DNA from: JAVSMW01 sp032027005
Lineage (GTDB): Bacteria > Bacillota > Thermincolia > Thermincolales > UBA2595
Direction: 5' to 3'
NCBI GenBank assembly: GCA_032027005.1
Contig: JAVSMW010000020.1
Span: 38,881-102,880, forward strand
DNA: 64,000 nucleotides
Position numbers and translations under genes: made by a program. Under the pieces are notes generated by a model. It worked only from the letters and a program-made list of their open reading frames with translations. It had not been told where the DNA came from and searched no databases. Below, piece by piece: positions 15,461 to 23,684 of the stretch (position 1 is its first letter; the number at the start of each line of letters is the position of its first letter).

Positions 15461-15841
15461 TTAAAATATATTTTTCAAATTCAAAGCCTCTTTTTCGGGT
15501 ATATGCCTGATCAGAATTTTTAATTCAGCCATCTGTGCCCTGAATCCCGGAATATCTTTGGCTTTAATATATTCTCCGACTTTGGCCAGTGAAATGTTGA
15601 TATTATCCAGTTCCTGGTGATCCACCAGTGCTGTCCACTTGGAACTTGCGGTATTCCACCTTTCATGGAGAACGGCAAATTCCTGGGCGGCCTTTTGCCA
15701 GTCTTCTTTGTTGCCAGTCTCTTCAATCAATCTGACCTTGGTTATTAGTTGTTGGGCTGTATGGTCGATGTAGTAGTAGGAAAAGGTTCCAAATCCCAGC
15801 AGGACGGTAAATAATAATAATGTAGCAATTAGAATTTTCAT
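15461..15841 (-). CDS. DUF4363 family protein
   Basis: 126 aa. N-terminal membrane anchor (LIATLLLFTVLLGFGTFSYYY), then a helical extracytoplasmic domain with KEDWQKAAQEFAVLHERWN and HQELDNINISLAKVGEYIK. This matches DUF4363, usually encoded beside YetF-like DUF421 proteins in sporeformers, as here: the start overlaps the DUF421 stop by 4 bases. Function unknown. Confidence 0.85.
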   Translation of the reverse strand: MKILIATLLLFTVLLGFGTFSYYYIDHTAQQLITKVRLIEETGNKEDWQKAAQEFAVLHERWNTASSKWTALVDHQELDNINISLAKVGEYIKAKDIPGFRAQMAELKILIRHIPEKEALNLKNIF

Positions 15842-16527
15842 GACTGCTGCCCCCCGGAGCTTTTCTTCTGGAAATAAAGATTGCCTTTTGCATCAAGGCT
15901 AGCGAAAAACACATCCTCCGGCCTGTCAACCCCATTCTTCTTAAGCTCTGTCAGCAGCCAGTGGATATCCAGATTCATTTTTGTCAGGTTTTTATGAATA
16001 ATATGTCCATCCATGATTACTGTATAGGGAATTCCTTCATACTGGGTATTAAGATGAAGGTCTTCCGGTATCAACGGCCTTTTTTGCGATTTGGGCACCA
16101 CACTTAACTGGCCGCTGGTCTCCAGGATGGCGAACTCAACATCCGCCACATTAGGTATGTTTTTAGCCCGCAATTGCTCCATCAGATCGCTTAGGTTATA
16201 TCTTAGCCGCTGTAGTTCGTGTTCTATGATTTTACCGTTTTCAATTAGAACGTTGGGTGTACCGCAAATTATGCCCCTGGCCCTTTCGCTTTTTAGGGAA
16301 ATAAACGATAAGGTTACCTGGGCCACTAAAAGAGTTAGGATAGGTGTAATCCCGTTAATCAGAGGTATCCCGGGGTTTTCCATCGGAATCGCGGCTAGTT
16401 CTGAAAGCAACAAGGTTACGACCAGTTCAAAAGGCTGCAGCTGGCCGATTTGTCTTTTGCCCATAAATCTCATTGCAACCATGATAAGGGTATACAAGAT
16501 CAGGGTGCGGACAAGTACGATCAGCAT
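15838..16527 (-). CDS. YetF-like DUF421 membrane protein
   Basis: 229 aa from ATG 16527, chosen because AAAGGAGGGG stands 5 bases upstream. Three membrane helices (TLILYTLIMVAMRFMGKRQI, FELVVTLLLSELAAIPMEN, GITPILTLLVAQVTLSFISL) and a cytosolic YetF domain with GTPNVLIENGKII, LRYNLSDLMEQLR and DVEFAILETSGQLSVVPK. Relatives are spore or cell-envelope proteins; in Bacillus some affect germination. It forms a two-gene operon with DUF4363. Confidence 0.9.
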   Translation of the reverse strand: MLIVLVRTLILYTLIMVAMRFMGKRQIGQLQPFELVVTLLLSELAAIPMENPGIPLINGITPILTLLVAQVTLSFISLKSERARGIICGTPNVLIENGKIIEHELQRLRYNLSDLMEQLRAKNIPNVADVEFAILETSGQLSVVPKSQKRPLIPEDLHLNTQYEGIPYTVIMDGHIIHKNLTKMNLDIHWLLTELKKNGVDRPEDVFFASLDAKGNLYFQKKSSGGQQS

Positions 16528-16581
16528 AGAAACCCCTCCTTTGCTAATATACATAAACATTTTATCCAAAGGAGGGGGAAT

Positions 16582-17781
16582 TTATAAGTGGGGAGTGGAC
16601 AGCCCAAATTCCTTGGCTAATTCCCGGAAGGCGGGCAGGGCGTTGATGACTATTTGCTTACTCATACAGTAGGCGATTCTGAAGTAACCTGGCTTGCCGA
16701 AGCCGCTGCCTGGGACAAGTAAAATGTTGTGCTTTTGTGCAGCTCTCACAAACTCCACATCATCAGGCACCGGTGATTTGGGGAACAGGTAAAAGGCCCC
16801 TGCCGGCTTGACCATCTCAAATCCCATTTCAGTCAGATTGTCATATAAGAGGTCGCGTTTTTCCTGGTATTCGGCAATATTCACACTTTCTCTCTGTAGG
16901 AAAGCCACAATTCTCTGCATTAAAGCCGGTGCATTGACAAAACCAAGGACGCGGTTGGCAAAAATCAGTCCTTCCAGCATCAGCTCAACTTCATTAGCCC
17001 TGGGACTAACGGCTAGATAGCCAATACGTTCTCCCGGCAGGGCCAGGTCCTTGCTGTGTGATGTGACAACAATACTGTTATCAATATACTTGAAAATGCT
17101 GGGCACCTTAACCCCGTCGTAGCTGATTTTGGCATATGGCTCATCAGAAATGACATAAATATGAATACCAAGTTCAGCTTCTTTTTGCTTCAGGAGACGA
17201 CCCAGCTTCCCCAGGGACTCGGCGTCATAGATAACTCCTGTTGGGTTATTCGGGGTGTTGACAATAATTGCTTTGGTGGCCGGGTTAATGGCTTCTGCAA
17301 TGGCATCCAGGTCAAGCTGGAAATCTTCGGTGGTGGAAACCTCTTTAATTCTGCCGCCATGATTATCTATGTAGAATTTGTATTCTACGAAAAAGGGTGA
17401 AAGGATAATAATTTCCTCATCCTGATTCAAAAGGGTTTTCAATACAACATTCAGGGCGCCTCCGGCCCCAACGGTCATTACGATATTATTTTCGGTGAGG
17501 TTTAATCCCGACTCCGCAGATAAAACTTCGGCAACAGCCCGGCGGGTTTCAGGATACCCGGCATTGCTCATATATTTATGCATTCCGGGCTGCGGGTTTT
17601 GGGCAAATCTCAGCAGCAGCTCCCTAAAAGCCGCAGGGGGTTCAACGTCGGGATTGCCAATGGTGAAATCATATACTTTATCATCACCATAAATTTTTCT
17701 TAATTTTTCGCCCTCCTCAAACATCGCCCTAATCCATGATGCACGTTTTAAACTCTCTTCAACTTTTTTTGAAATGGACAC
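16582..17781 (-). CDS. PLP-dependent class I/II aminotransferase (AspC-like)
   Basis: About 399 aa from GTG 17781; AAAGGGTG lies 6 bases upstream, so this start is preferred over GTG 17790. Fold type I motifs: DFTIGNPDVEPP, YMSNAGYPETRRAVAE, NTPNNPTGVIYD (cofactor-site Asn), ISDEPYAKISYDG and SHSKDLALPGERIGYLAVSP, which has the Schiff-base Lys in SHSK. The probable substrate is an aspartate-like or aromatic amino acid; not resolvable here. Confidence 0.9.
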   Translation of the reverse strand: MSISKKVEESLKRASWIRAMFEEGEKLRKIYGDDKVYDFTIGNPDVEPPAAFRELLLRFAQNPQPGMHKYMSNAGYPETRRAVAEVLSAESGLNLTENNIVMTVGAGGALNVVLKTLLNQDEEIIILSPFFVEYKFYIDNHGGRIKEVSTTEDFQLDLDAIAEAINPATKAIIVNTPNNPTGVIYDAESLGKLGRLLKQKEAELGIHIYVISDEPYAKISYDGVKVPSIFKYIDNSIVVTSHSKDLALPGERIGYLAVSPRANEVELMLEGLIFANRVLGFVNAPALMQRIVAFLQRESVNIAEYQEKRDLLYDNLTEMGFEMVKPAGAFYLFPKSPVPDDVEFVRAAQKHNILLVPGSGFGKPGYFRIAYCMSKQIVINALPAFRELAKEFGLSTPHL

Positions 17782-17898
17782 AATCAACACCCTTTCTAAT
17801 TAAATATACCAAATATTAAGGTAATGATAAGTCAATGAATTTATAGCCTAAATAATGTTTCTCTACGCCTCTGTGTACTCTGCGATTGTTTTTTATAT

Positions 17899-17962
17899 TA
17901 TAGCATGAATGCTAAATTAATAACAATCGGTATAGCATGAATGCTAAATTAATAACAATCGG
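17899..17962. repeat. Perfect 32-bp tandem duplication containing a palindrome
   Basis: Two identical adjacent 32-mers (17899-17930, 17931-17962). Each contains TAGCATGAATGCTA (17901-17914, 17933-17946), a 6-bp inverted repeat around GA. It lies 58-120 bases before the thioesterase start at 18020, so a double operator is plausible. Confidence 0.85.
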
Positions 17963-18019
17963 CGGCAGGATATAATAGTATGGCAGGCGAATAAATATAC
18001 GCAAAGGAGGCTTATTACT

Positions 18020-18430
18020 ATGGATACGGTAGAAAAAGTAGTCCGGAAAACTACGGAAAATGATAGGCTTGCCAATTTGATAGGTTTAAACATAGGTGAA
18101 GTGAAGTCTGGTTATGCCAAAGTTACGGTGACTGTGGAGGATAAGCACCTGAACTGCCTTGATATAACCCATGGTGGTGTTATTTTTACTTTAGCCGACA
18201 CTGCCTTTTCTCTAGCCTCAAACTCCCATGGCAAGACGGCTGTGGCTCTAAATATGAGCATTAATTTTGTTAAAGCTACCAAGGTTGGGACAGTGTTGAC
18301 AGCCATCGCCCGGGAAGATAAAATTACCCGCAGCACCGGCCTGTATCGCATAGAAGTAACTGATCAGTCCGGTGAGCTGGTGTCTGTGGCCGAAGGGCTG
18401 GTTTTCAGAAAACAGGAGGGTATTGTGTAA
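18020..18430 (+). CDS. PaaI-family hotdog thioesterase
   Basis: 136 aa, AAAGGAGG upstream. 4HBT/PaaI motifs: LNCLDITHGGVIFTLADTAF (HGG with the catalytic Asp region), SLASNSHGKTAVALNMSINF, RSTGLYRIEVTDQSGELV. Expected to hydrolyse aryl- or acyl-CoA thioesters. First of three hotdog genes within 8 kb. Possible operator pair upstream. Confidence 0.9.
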   Translation: MDTVEKVVRKTTENDRLANLIGLNIGEVKSGYAKVTVTVEDKHLNCLDITHGGVIFTLADTAFSLASNSHGKTAVALNMSINFVKATKVGTVLTAIAREDKITRSTGLYRIEVTDQSGELVSVAEGLVFRKQEGIV

Positions 18431-18448
18431 GCTCCGGTTAATGGGGGA

Positions 18449-19234
18449 ATGAATTTGCTGAATAAAGTTTTAGTTTATTTAGTGGTCATTATTTTTGGTT
18501 TTGCGTCTGGTTTTTTCTCTGCGCCCATATATAATTTCATTTGGCCTGATCAGGGCAAAGTTAAATTGGTAGATATTAAGATAGATGAACCTGATGGCAG
18601 TGTGGGGAATCTAGACCAAGGGGTGCAGTATATCCCTGCGAACAGGGCTATTGCGGCGGTAAAGGAGTTACCTTTGATTCTGAAGTCACAGGATGCCGAA
18701 AATATGGAGTTTACCATTGAGCAAAAGCCTGATAACGAATATCCGGTGTGGTTGGTGGAAGTGAAAGCAACGTACTCTGATAAAATACCTGATATTATGT
18801 ATGTGCAGGTAGATGCGATATCAGGGAAGGTACTTGATTTAACTAAAGCAGAAATGAAAATAGCTGGGGTCAATCTTACAATGACCAGGGGGGAAGCCGA
18901 AAAGGTTTTGGGCAAAAAGCGCAAAACCAAAAAAGTATTTGATCAGAACCTGGGCCAAAGTGTCAGGATTGATGATTATGACGGTTTGGAAATAAAATAC
19001 GACAGTAAGGGTTTGGTGATACAGATAAATGCAGTGAAAGCGGATTTTTTAGGCCCAAAAGGTGTAAAAGTGGGTGATACCAAAGAACAGGTACTCCAAG
19101 TACTTGGCAGGGGCAGGACCGGCCCGGCAAGCCTGTTGACGTACCTGCCGCTGGATGATGTGAACCAACAACTGGCAATCAGACTGGAAAACAATAATGT
19201 TGTGGAGCTATCCTTGCACCAAATCAGGGCTTGA
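18449..19234 (+). CDS. Membrane-anchored PepSY-like protein of unknown function
   Basis: 261 aa from ATG 18449; GGGGGA is too close to that ATG, so TTG 18455 may be the true start. N-terminal anchor (KVLVYLVVIIFGFASGFFSA), then a soluble extracytoplasmic region with PepSY-like features (VWLVEVKATYSDKIPDIMYV, VDAISGKVLDL). Two later segments, MTRGEAEKVLGKKRK and VGDTKEQVLQVLGRGR, look like SmpA/DUF4309-type repeats. Probably part of a two-gene unit with the thioesterase. Function unknown. Confidence 0.75.
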   Translation: MNLLNKVLVYLVVIIFGFASGFFSAPIYNFIWPDQGKVKLVDIKIDEPDGSVGNLDQGVQYIPANRAIAAVKELPLILKSQDAENMEFTIEQKPDNEYPVWLVEVKATYSDKIPDIMYVQVDAISGKVLDLTKAEMKIAGVNLTMTRGEAEKVLGKKRKTKKVFDQNLGQSVRIDDYDGLEIKYDSKGLVIQINAVKADFLGPKGVKVGDTKEQVLQVLGRGRTGPASLLTYLPLDDVNQQLAIRLENNNVVELSLHQIRA

Positions 19235-19319
19235 AATTAAGATTTTCGCCGGCTGAATTTCCGTATAATACCATGTTCTTCCGTTCATAATTAGGACAAC
19301 CCGGACGAACAATAGAACT

Positions 19320-19733
19320 ATGAAACTACGATTTTTTATCTATGGTTTGCTGGGTTGGACAATGGAAATATTTTGGACCGGTCTGGGGTCTCTGCTGCGG
19401 GGTGATGTTAGACTGCAGGGTGTCAGCTACCTGTGGATGTTTCCTATTTACGGACTGGCAGTTTTGATGGAGCCGCTTCATGATAGGATGAAGCACGTGA
19501 ATTGGTTCTGGCGGGGCGGTTTATGGATTCTGGTCATATTTGCACTTGAAGCCTTGACCGGATCGATGATAAAATATCTAACCGGGATTATCCCCTGGGA
19601 TTATTCTGCCGATACCAGGTATGACGTAGCCGGTTTAATAAGACTAGACTATGCTCCTGTGTGGTTTCTGGTGGGGCTCGCCTTTGAAAAGATGCATGAT
19701 TTTCTGAGAACGAAAGTACTTATCCGAAAGTGA
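19320..19733 (+). CDS. CmpB-type putative ABC transporter permease family membrane protein
   Basis: 137 aa, about four helices. Characteristic patterns: FIYGLLGWTMEIFWTGLGSL, YLWMFPIYGLAVLMEPLHD, EALTGSMIKYLTGIIPWDYS. The family is named 'putative ABC transporter permease', but no ATPase is adjacent and the function is unproven. No clear ribosome site; ATG 19320 is the best start. Confidence 0.8.
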   Translation: MKLRFFIYGLLGWTMEIFWTGLGSLLRGDVRLQGVSYLWMFPIYGLAVLMEPLHDRMKHVNWFWRGGLWILVIFALEALTGSMIKYLTGIIPWDYSADTRYDVAGLIRLDYAPVWFLVGLAFEKMHDFLRTKVLIRK

Positions 19734-19766
19734 ACTTGTTCAACTAAAGTTGAACATCGAGACAAA

Positions 19767-19804
19767 GGACAGGCTGCTTAAGGGGTGCCTGTTCTTAGTT
19801 TTTT
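19767..19804 (+). terminator. Terminator after the CmpB-like gene
   Basis: GGACAGGC (19767-19774) / GCCTGTTC (19787-19794), then TTAGTTTTTT. A second short palindrome, GTTCAACT-AA-AGTTGAAC, precedes it at 19738-19755. Confidence 0.75.
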
Positions 19805-19910
19805 GGCTGAAAGTAGGTAGATTAGGTTAAAATATACAGACAATCTGTTGTATAATAGGTTTAGAATATTTACATAACGCAGAGTTTGTAAAAGACGGGA
19901 AGGATCTGCA

Positions 19911-20660
19911 ATGGCATATCGGAACAACGAAATAACCAAGGACAAAAAAATATTAATTATAATTCCGGCATACAATGAGGAACTCAGCATTTCCAAAGTA
20001 ATTTCGGGAATTCTCCAATACCCGGGGATAGATGTTGTAGTGATAAATGATGGGTCTAAAGATAATACTTCGGCAGTGGCCCGCCGGTCCGGGGCTGATG
20101 TCATAGATCTACCGTTTAACCTGGGTATTGGCGGAGCCGTCCAGACAGGATATTTATATGCCTTTAAGAACGGCTACGATATCGCAGTCCAATGTGATGC
20201 CGATGGGCAGCATGACTCCGGCTACTTAATGCGAATAATAGAGCCGGTGCGGCGGGGAGAGGCTGACATGGTCGTCGGCTCTAGGTATGTACAAGCCTCC
20301 GGGTACAAAACACCGGTAGCCAGAAAAATAGGGATGCTTATATTTGCCGGTCTGGTTTCCTTGATTACCGGACAATCACTGTCTGATACAACCAGTGGGT
20401 ACAGAGCCGTCAGCAAAAGAGTTATTAAATTTTTTGCCCACAATTATCCCACCGATTTTCCGGAGGTAGAGGCTCTTGTACTACTGAAACGGAATGGGTT
20501 TACAATCAAAGAGGTTCCGGTCAAAATGGCCCACAGGGAACACGGGGTGTCTTCAATTACACCTGTTAAATCAATTTACTATATGATCAAGGTATTACTG
20601 GCTATTTTTATGAATGTGCTCAGAGCATCGAAAAAGGAGGCCAAAATGGATGAAATATGA
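19911..20660 (+). CDS. Family 2 glycosyltransferase (polyprenyl-phosphate sugar synthase type)
   Basis: 249 aa. GT2 signatures: ILIIIPAYNEELSISKVISG, VVVINDGSKDNTSAVARR, QCDADGQHDSGYLMRIIEPV (DxD), VVGSRYV, DTTSGYRAVSKRVIKFF, HREHGVSSI. It resembles DPM1/GtrB-like enzymes that put a sugar on a lipid phosphate. The next two genes (DUF2304 and a small flippase-like protein) complete a typical glycolipid cassette. The end overlaps the next gene. Confidence 0.92.
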   Translation: MAYRNNEITKDKKILIIIPAYNEELSISKVISGILQYPGIDVVVINDGSKDNTSAVARRSGADVIDLPFNLGIGGAVQTGYLYAFKNGYDIAVQCDADGQHDSGYLMRIIEPVRRGEADMVVGSRYVQASGYKTPVARKIGMLIFAGLVSLITGQSLSDTTSGYRAVSKRVIKFFAHNYPTDFPEVEALVLLKRNGFTIKEVPVKMAHREHGVSSITPVKSIYYMIKVLLAIFMNVLRASKKEAKMDEI

Positions 20661-21045
20661 TATTTTCTTTTTTGCCGCCTTGTTTGCAGTTGGATTTCTC
20701 ATTGTTGTCCTGGAATTTGTGCGTACCCGCAAGCTAAAAGAACAATATTCCCTGCTTTGGCTGCTCATCGGGGGAGTCATGATTCTCCTGACCTTGTGGA
20801 AGGATTTATTAAATAATCTGGCTTATTTCCTGGGGATTTATTATGCCCCGTCGCTGCTGTTTGTCGTGGGGATTCTGTTTTCCTTTGTCTTGATTCTCCA
20901 TTATTCGGTAATTATTTCCAAGCTACATACTCAGAATGTCAGACTTGCTCAGGAGATGGGGGTACTGAATAAAAAAATAGAAGACCTTAATAAAAAGATC
21001 AGCGGAGGGACCACTATTGAAAACCATCCTACTAATCCTGCTTAA
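20650..21045 (+). CDS. DUF2304 membrane protein
   Basis: 131 aa from ATG 20650, with AAGGAGG nine bases upstream. Three helices (FFAALFAVGFLIVVLEFV, SLLWLLIGGVMILLTLW, LLFVVGILFSFVLILHYSV) and a C-terminal coiled coil (LAQEMGVLNKKIEDLNKKI). DUF2304 proteins accompany GT2 lipid-sugar synthases. Overlaps its neighbours on both sides, so translation is coupled. Confidence 0.88.
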   Translation: MKYDIFFFAALFAVGFLIVVLEFVRTRKLKEQYSLLWLLIGGVMILLTLWKDLLNNLAYFLGIYYAPSLLFVVGILFSFVLILHYSVIISKLHTQNVRLAQEMGVLNKKIEDLNKKISGGTTIENHPTNPA

Positions 21046-21364
21046 TGTTATTTTACTAACATCCGGCCAGCTTCTCTGGAAGAAGGGCTTAACTGCAGTG
21101 GGGGGGATTTCACTTTCTAACATTATGCAAGTCCTGATGTCACCCTTTATAGTCGGTGGACTGTTGCTATATGCTGTGGCAACAATTGTTTGGTTTGCCG
21201 TCCTGTCTGAAGCCGACCTGAGTTTTGCTTATCCATTGCAAAGTATGGCATATATTATAGGGATGTTGGCGGCCTGGTTAATTTTAAAAGAGGTTATCCC
21301 TATGACCAGGTGGGTCGGTGTACTGATTATCATGATCGGGGTTGCGGTGGTTTCCTACAAATAG
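21017..21364 (+). CDS. SMR/EamA-like small transporter (possible lipid-sugar flippase)
   Basis: 115 aa, TTG start with CGGAGGGA upstream. Four helices in the EmrE/ArnE style: NVILLTSGQLLWKKGL, PFIVGGLLLYAVATIVWFAV, LSFAYPLQSMAYIIGMLAAW, PMTRWVGVLIIMIGVAVV. Its place after GT2-DUF2304 points to flipping a polyprenyl-phosphate sugar rather than drug export (inference). Confidence 0.82.
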   Translation: MKTILLILLNVILLTSGQLLWKKGLTAVGGISLSNIMQVLMSPFIVGGLLLYAVATIVWFAVLSEADLSFAYPLQSMAYIIGMLAAWLILKEVIPMTRWVGVLIIMIGVAVVSYK

Positions 21365-21396
21365 CAGCCGGAGTGGTACAGAACATATTTTAAAAT

Positions 21397-22251
21397 ATGG
21401 ACGGTGATTGCGTGCCCTATCGACTAGTCAAAAACATATACATTTTTCAGAGTTCAATGTGGCAGACCAATGCGGCGGTAATTATCAATGAGGCTGCCAA
21501 TGTAGTGATAGATCCCTGCTATTTCCCTGTGGAAATAACAGTTATTGCCAACTTTGTTAATCGCCGGAGAAGCTTTGGTAAATACGTTATTTTCACCCAT
21601 TCGGATTTTGATCATATAGTTGGATATCAGCATTTTAAGGGGGCCAGGCTGGTTGCCCAGGAAGAATTGAGCATGTGCGATCAGGAAGACCAGCTTTTCC
21701 AATTGAAAGAAATCGATCAAACATACTATATTAACCGCAAAGTTCCTTTCGAATTTCCAGAGCCGGATGTTACTTTTGCTTCTGAACACCGAATCGCGCT
21801 CAGTGATGATGAACTTGTGCTTGTCCATGCGCCCGGCCATACCGGTGACAGCTTGTTCATAATCAGCCGGAATAACAGAACTATGTTTGCAGGTGACTAC
21901 CTTTCTGATCTGGAATTTCCATTTATCTATTTTAATACAGGGGCCTACATAAAAACTTTGGAGTTAGCCGCCAGGCTCGTCAGGGAACACGATATTGAAT
22001 ATATTGTGCCGGGACACGGAGAAATTGCTAAAGGTAAAGATGAAATCTTAGAACGGATTAGCCGGGATAAGGAATATCTAAATAATATCACCAACACAGT
22101 GCAGGACTTGTTAGCTCATGGTCTGCCGGAGTGGGAAGTTATTGAAGCTATGAAAGAGATTAAATACCGCAGCGAGCCGATTGAAGAAACTATTGCTAAA
22201 ATGCATCTCGAGAATATTAAGCTTGTAATCAAGGAATTAAAGAGATTTTAA
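21397..22251 (+). CDS. Metallo-beta-lactamase fold hydrolase
   Basis: 284 aa from ATG 21397 (no clear ribosome site; GTG 21412 is an alternative). MBL motifs: FTHSDFDHIVGYQ in place of HxHxDH, HAPGHTGDSLFIISR, MFAGDYLSDLEFPF, IVPGHGEIAKG. Motif 1 reads H-S-D-F-D-H, so the first two metal residues fit. The C-terminal ~70 residues are helical. Substrate unknown. Confidence 0.87.
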   Translation: MDGDCVPYRLVKNIYIFQSSMWQTNAAVIINEAANVVIDPCYFPVEITVIANFVNRRRSFGKYVIFTHSDFDHIVGYQHFKGARLVAQEELSMCDQEDQLFQLKEIDQTYYINRKVPFEFPEPDVTFASEHRIALSDDELVLVHAPGHTGDSLFIISRNNRTMFAGDYLSDLEFPFIYFNTGAYIKTLELAARLVREHDIEYIVPGHGEIAKGKDEILERISRDKEYLNNITNTVQDLLAHGLPEWEVIEAMKEIKYRSEPIEETIAKMHLENIKLVIKELKRF

Positions 22252-22264
22252 ATTAGGGGGTTTT

Positions 22265-23191
22265 ATGGGTAATAACAAATTTCAAAAATGGATATTTTGG
22301 GCTGCAGGTGGGGTTGTAATGTTGTCGATAATGACTGTACTGGGGATTTCCGCCCGGGTTGGCTGGGTGCTGACCCACCCTGAACGACTGCCTGTTACCA
22401 AACCGGCTTTGACCGGTGCGCAAGAATACAGGGAAATAGCATTTCCGAGCAGAAAAGCAGATGTAACATTGCAGGGCTGGTATTTTCAGTCAGGGAACAG
22501 TAACCAAACTATTATTTTCGCCCATGGCTACAGAAAAAACCGGTTACAGGATGATGTTCCTGCTCTGAAGCTGGCTTTGGAATTGAGGGAAAACGGGTAT
22601 AACATATTAGTGTTTGACTTTAGAGCATGCGGGGAGTCGGGCGGTAATCTGACATCAATTGGGCAATATGAAAAAGATGATTTAATAGGTGCGGTAGACT
22701 TTATGAAGAAAATGGGCCGTCCCGGGACTCACATAGGGGTGCTGGGTTTTTCCATGGGCGCTGTGGCTGCCATTTTGGCAGCTGAAGCTGATTCGCGAAT
22801 TGAGGCAGTTGTTGCAGATGCGCCTTTTGCAGATCTGGAAAAGTATTTAAGTGACAATTTATCATATTGGTCTGACTTGCCGGCTTTTCCCTTTACGCCG
22901 TTAATCATAAAAATAATGCCTCTTGTTTTAGGACTTGATCCAACCCAGGTCAGTCCCGCCGCAGCTATAAAAAACGTGAAGGTTCCTGTGCTGCTTATTC
23001 ACGGAAATGCTGATACTACAATTCCTCTTGCCAACAGCGAAGAAATCCACAGAGCAGCACCGAAGACTACCACTTTATGGCAGGTACCCGGTGCTAAGCA
23101 TGTTGGTTCATATAAAGTTCAGCCACAAGAGTATTTGCGGCGTGTGCAGGAAATGTTTCAACTACTGGATGACTCAAGGAGGACTTTATGA
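22265..23191 (+). CDS. Alpha/beta hydrolase with N-terminal anchor
   Basis: 308 aa, TAGGGGG upstream. N-terminal helix (WIFWAAGGVVMLSIMTVLGI), oxyanion region IIFAHGYRKNRLQD, nucleophile elbow GVLGFSMGAVAAILAAEAD (G-F-S-M-G), acid/His region LLIHGNADTTIPLANSEEI and GAKHVGSY. Similar to Bacillus YqkD/YfhR-type esterases. The stop overlaps the next start. Confidence 0.9.
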   Translation: MGNNKFQKWIFWAAGGVVMLSIMTVLGISARVGWVLTHPERLPVTKPALTGAQEYREIAFPSRKADVTLQGWYFQSGNSNQTIIFAHGYRKNRLQDDVPALKLALELRENGYNILVFDFRACGESGGNLTSIGQYEKDDLIGAVDFMKKMGRPGTHIGVLGFSMGAVAAILAAEADSRIEAVVADAPFADLEKYLSDNLSYWSDLPAFPFTPLIIKIMPLVLGLDPTQVSPAAAIKNVKVPVLLIHGNADTTIPLANSEEIHRAAPKTTTLWQVPGAKHVGSYKVQPQEYLRRVQEMFQLLDDSRRTL

Positions 23192-23622
23192 AAAAAGCAC
23201 TGAGTTACAATAATTGTTTTATTTGCGGGCAGGATTCTGAAATTGGCCTTAAAGTAAAATTTGAAATGAATGAAAACGGTGCCAGGGCAATTCATACTCC
23301 GCGTCAGGATTTTCAGGGGTTTGGCGGTGTGGTTCATGGCGGAATACTGTGTGCTCTGTTAGATGAAATTATGTGGAAAACTGTCAACGGCCTGACGGGG
23401 GCGATAACCATGACAGGCAAAATGGATGTGAAGTTCAGGAGACCCGCATATGTTGGGAAAGCCCTGACAATTCAGGGTGAACTGCTGGATGAGAAAAAGG
23501 GAGCAAACCGCAGGTATTTCGAAGCTAAAGGAACTATTTTCGACAGTGATGGTAAAGTCCTGGCTGAGGCTACAGGTCTGTATGTTGAGCCCGATAAGGA
23601 GCGAACAGCCAAACTGGCATAA
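23188..23622 (+). CDS. PaaI-like hotdog thioesterase
   Basis: 144 aa, ATG 23188 overlapping the hydrolase stop. Starts with CFICGQDSEIGLKVKFEM, then FQGFGGVVHGGILCALLDEI (HGG catalytic loop), VKFRRPAYVGKALTIQGEL and YFEAKGTIFDSDGKVLAEA. The N-terminal Cys-x-x-Cys motif (CFIC) is common in this subfamily. Likely acyl-CoA thioesterase. Confidence 0.9.
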   Translation: MKKALSYNNCFICGQDSEIGLKVKFEMNENGARAIHTPRQDFQGFGGVVHGGILCALLDEIMWKTVNGLTGAITMTGKMDVKFRRPAYVGKALTIQGELLDEKKGANRRYFEAKGTIFDSDGKVLAEATGLYVEPDKERTAKLA

Positions 23623-23684
23623 TCTTTTAATTAAATAAAGTGATCAATTTTTTCTCCCGTGAATAGTATATTCCGGGGGATTGT

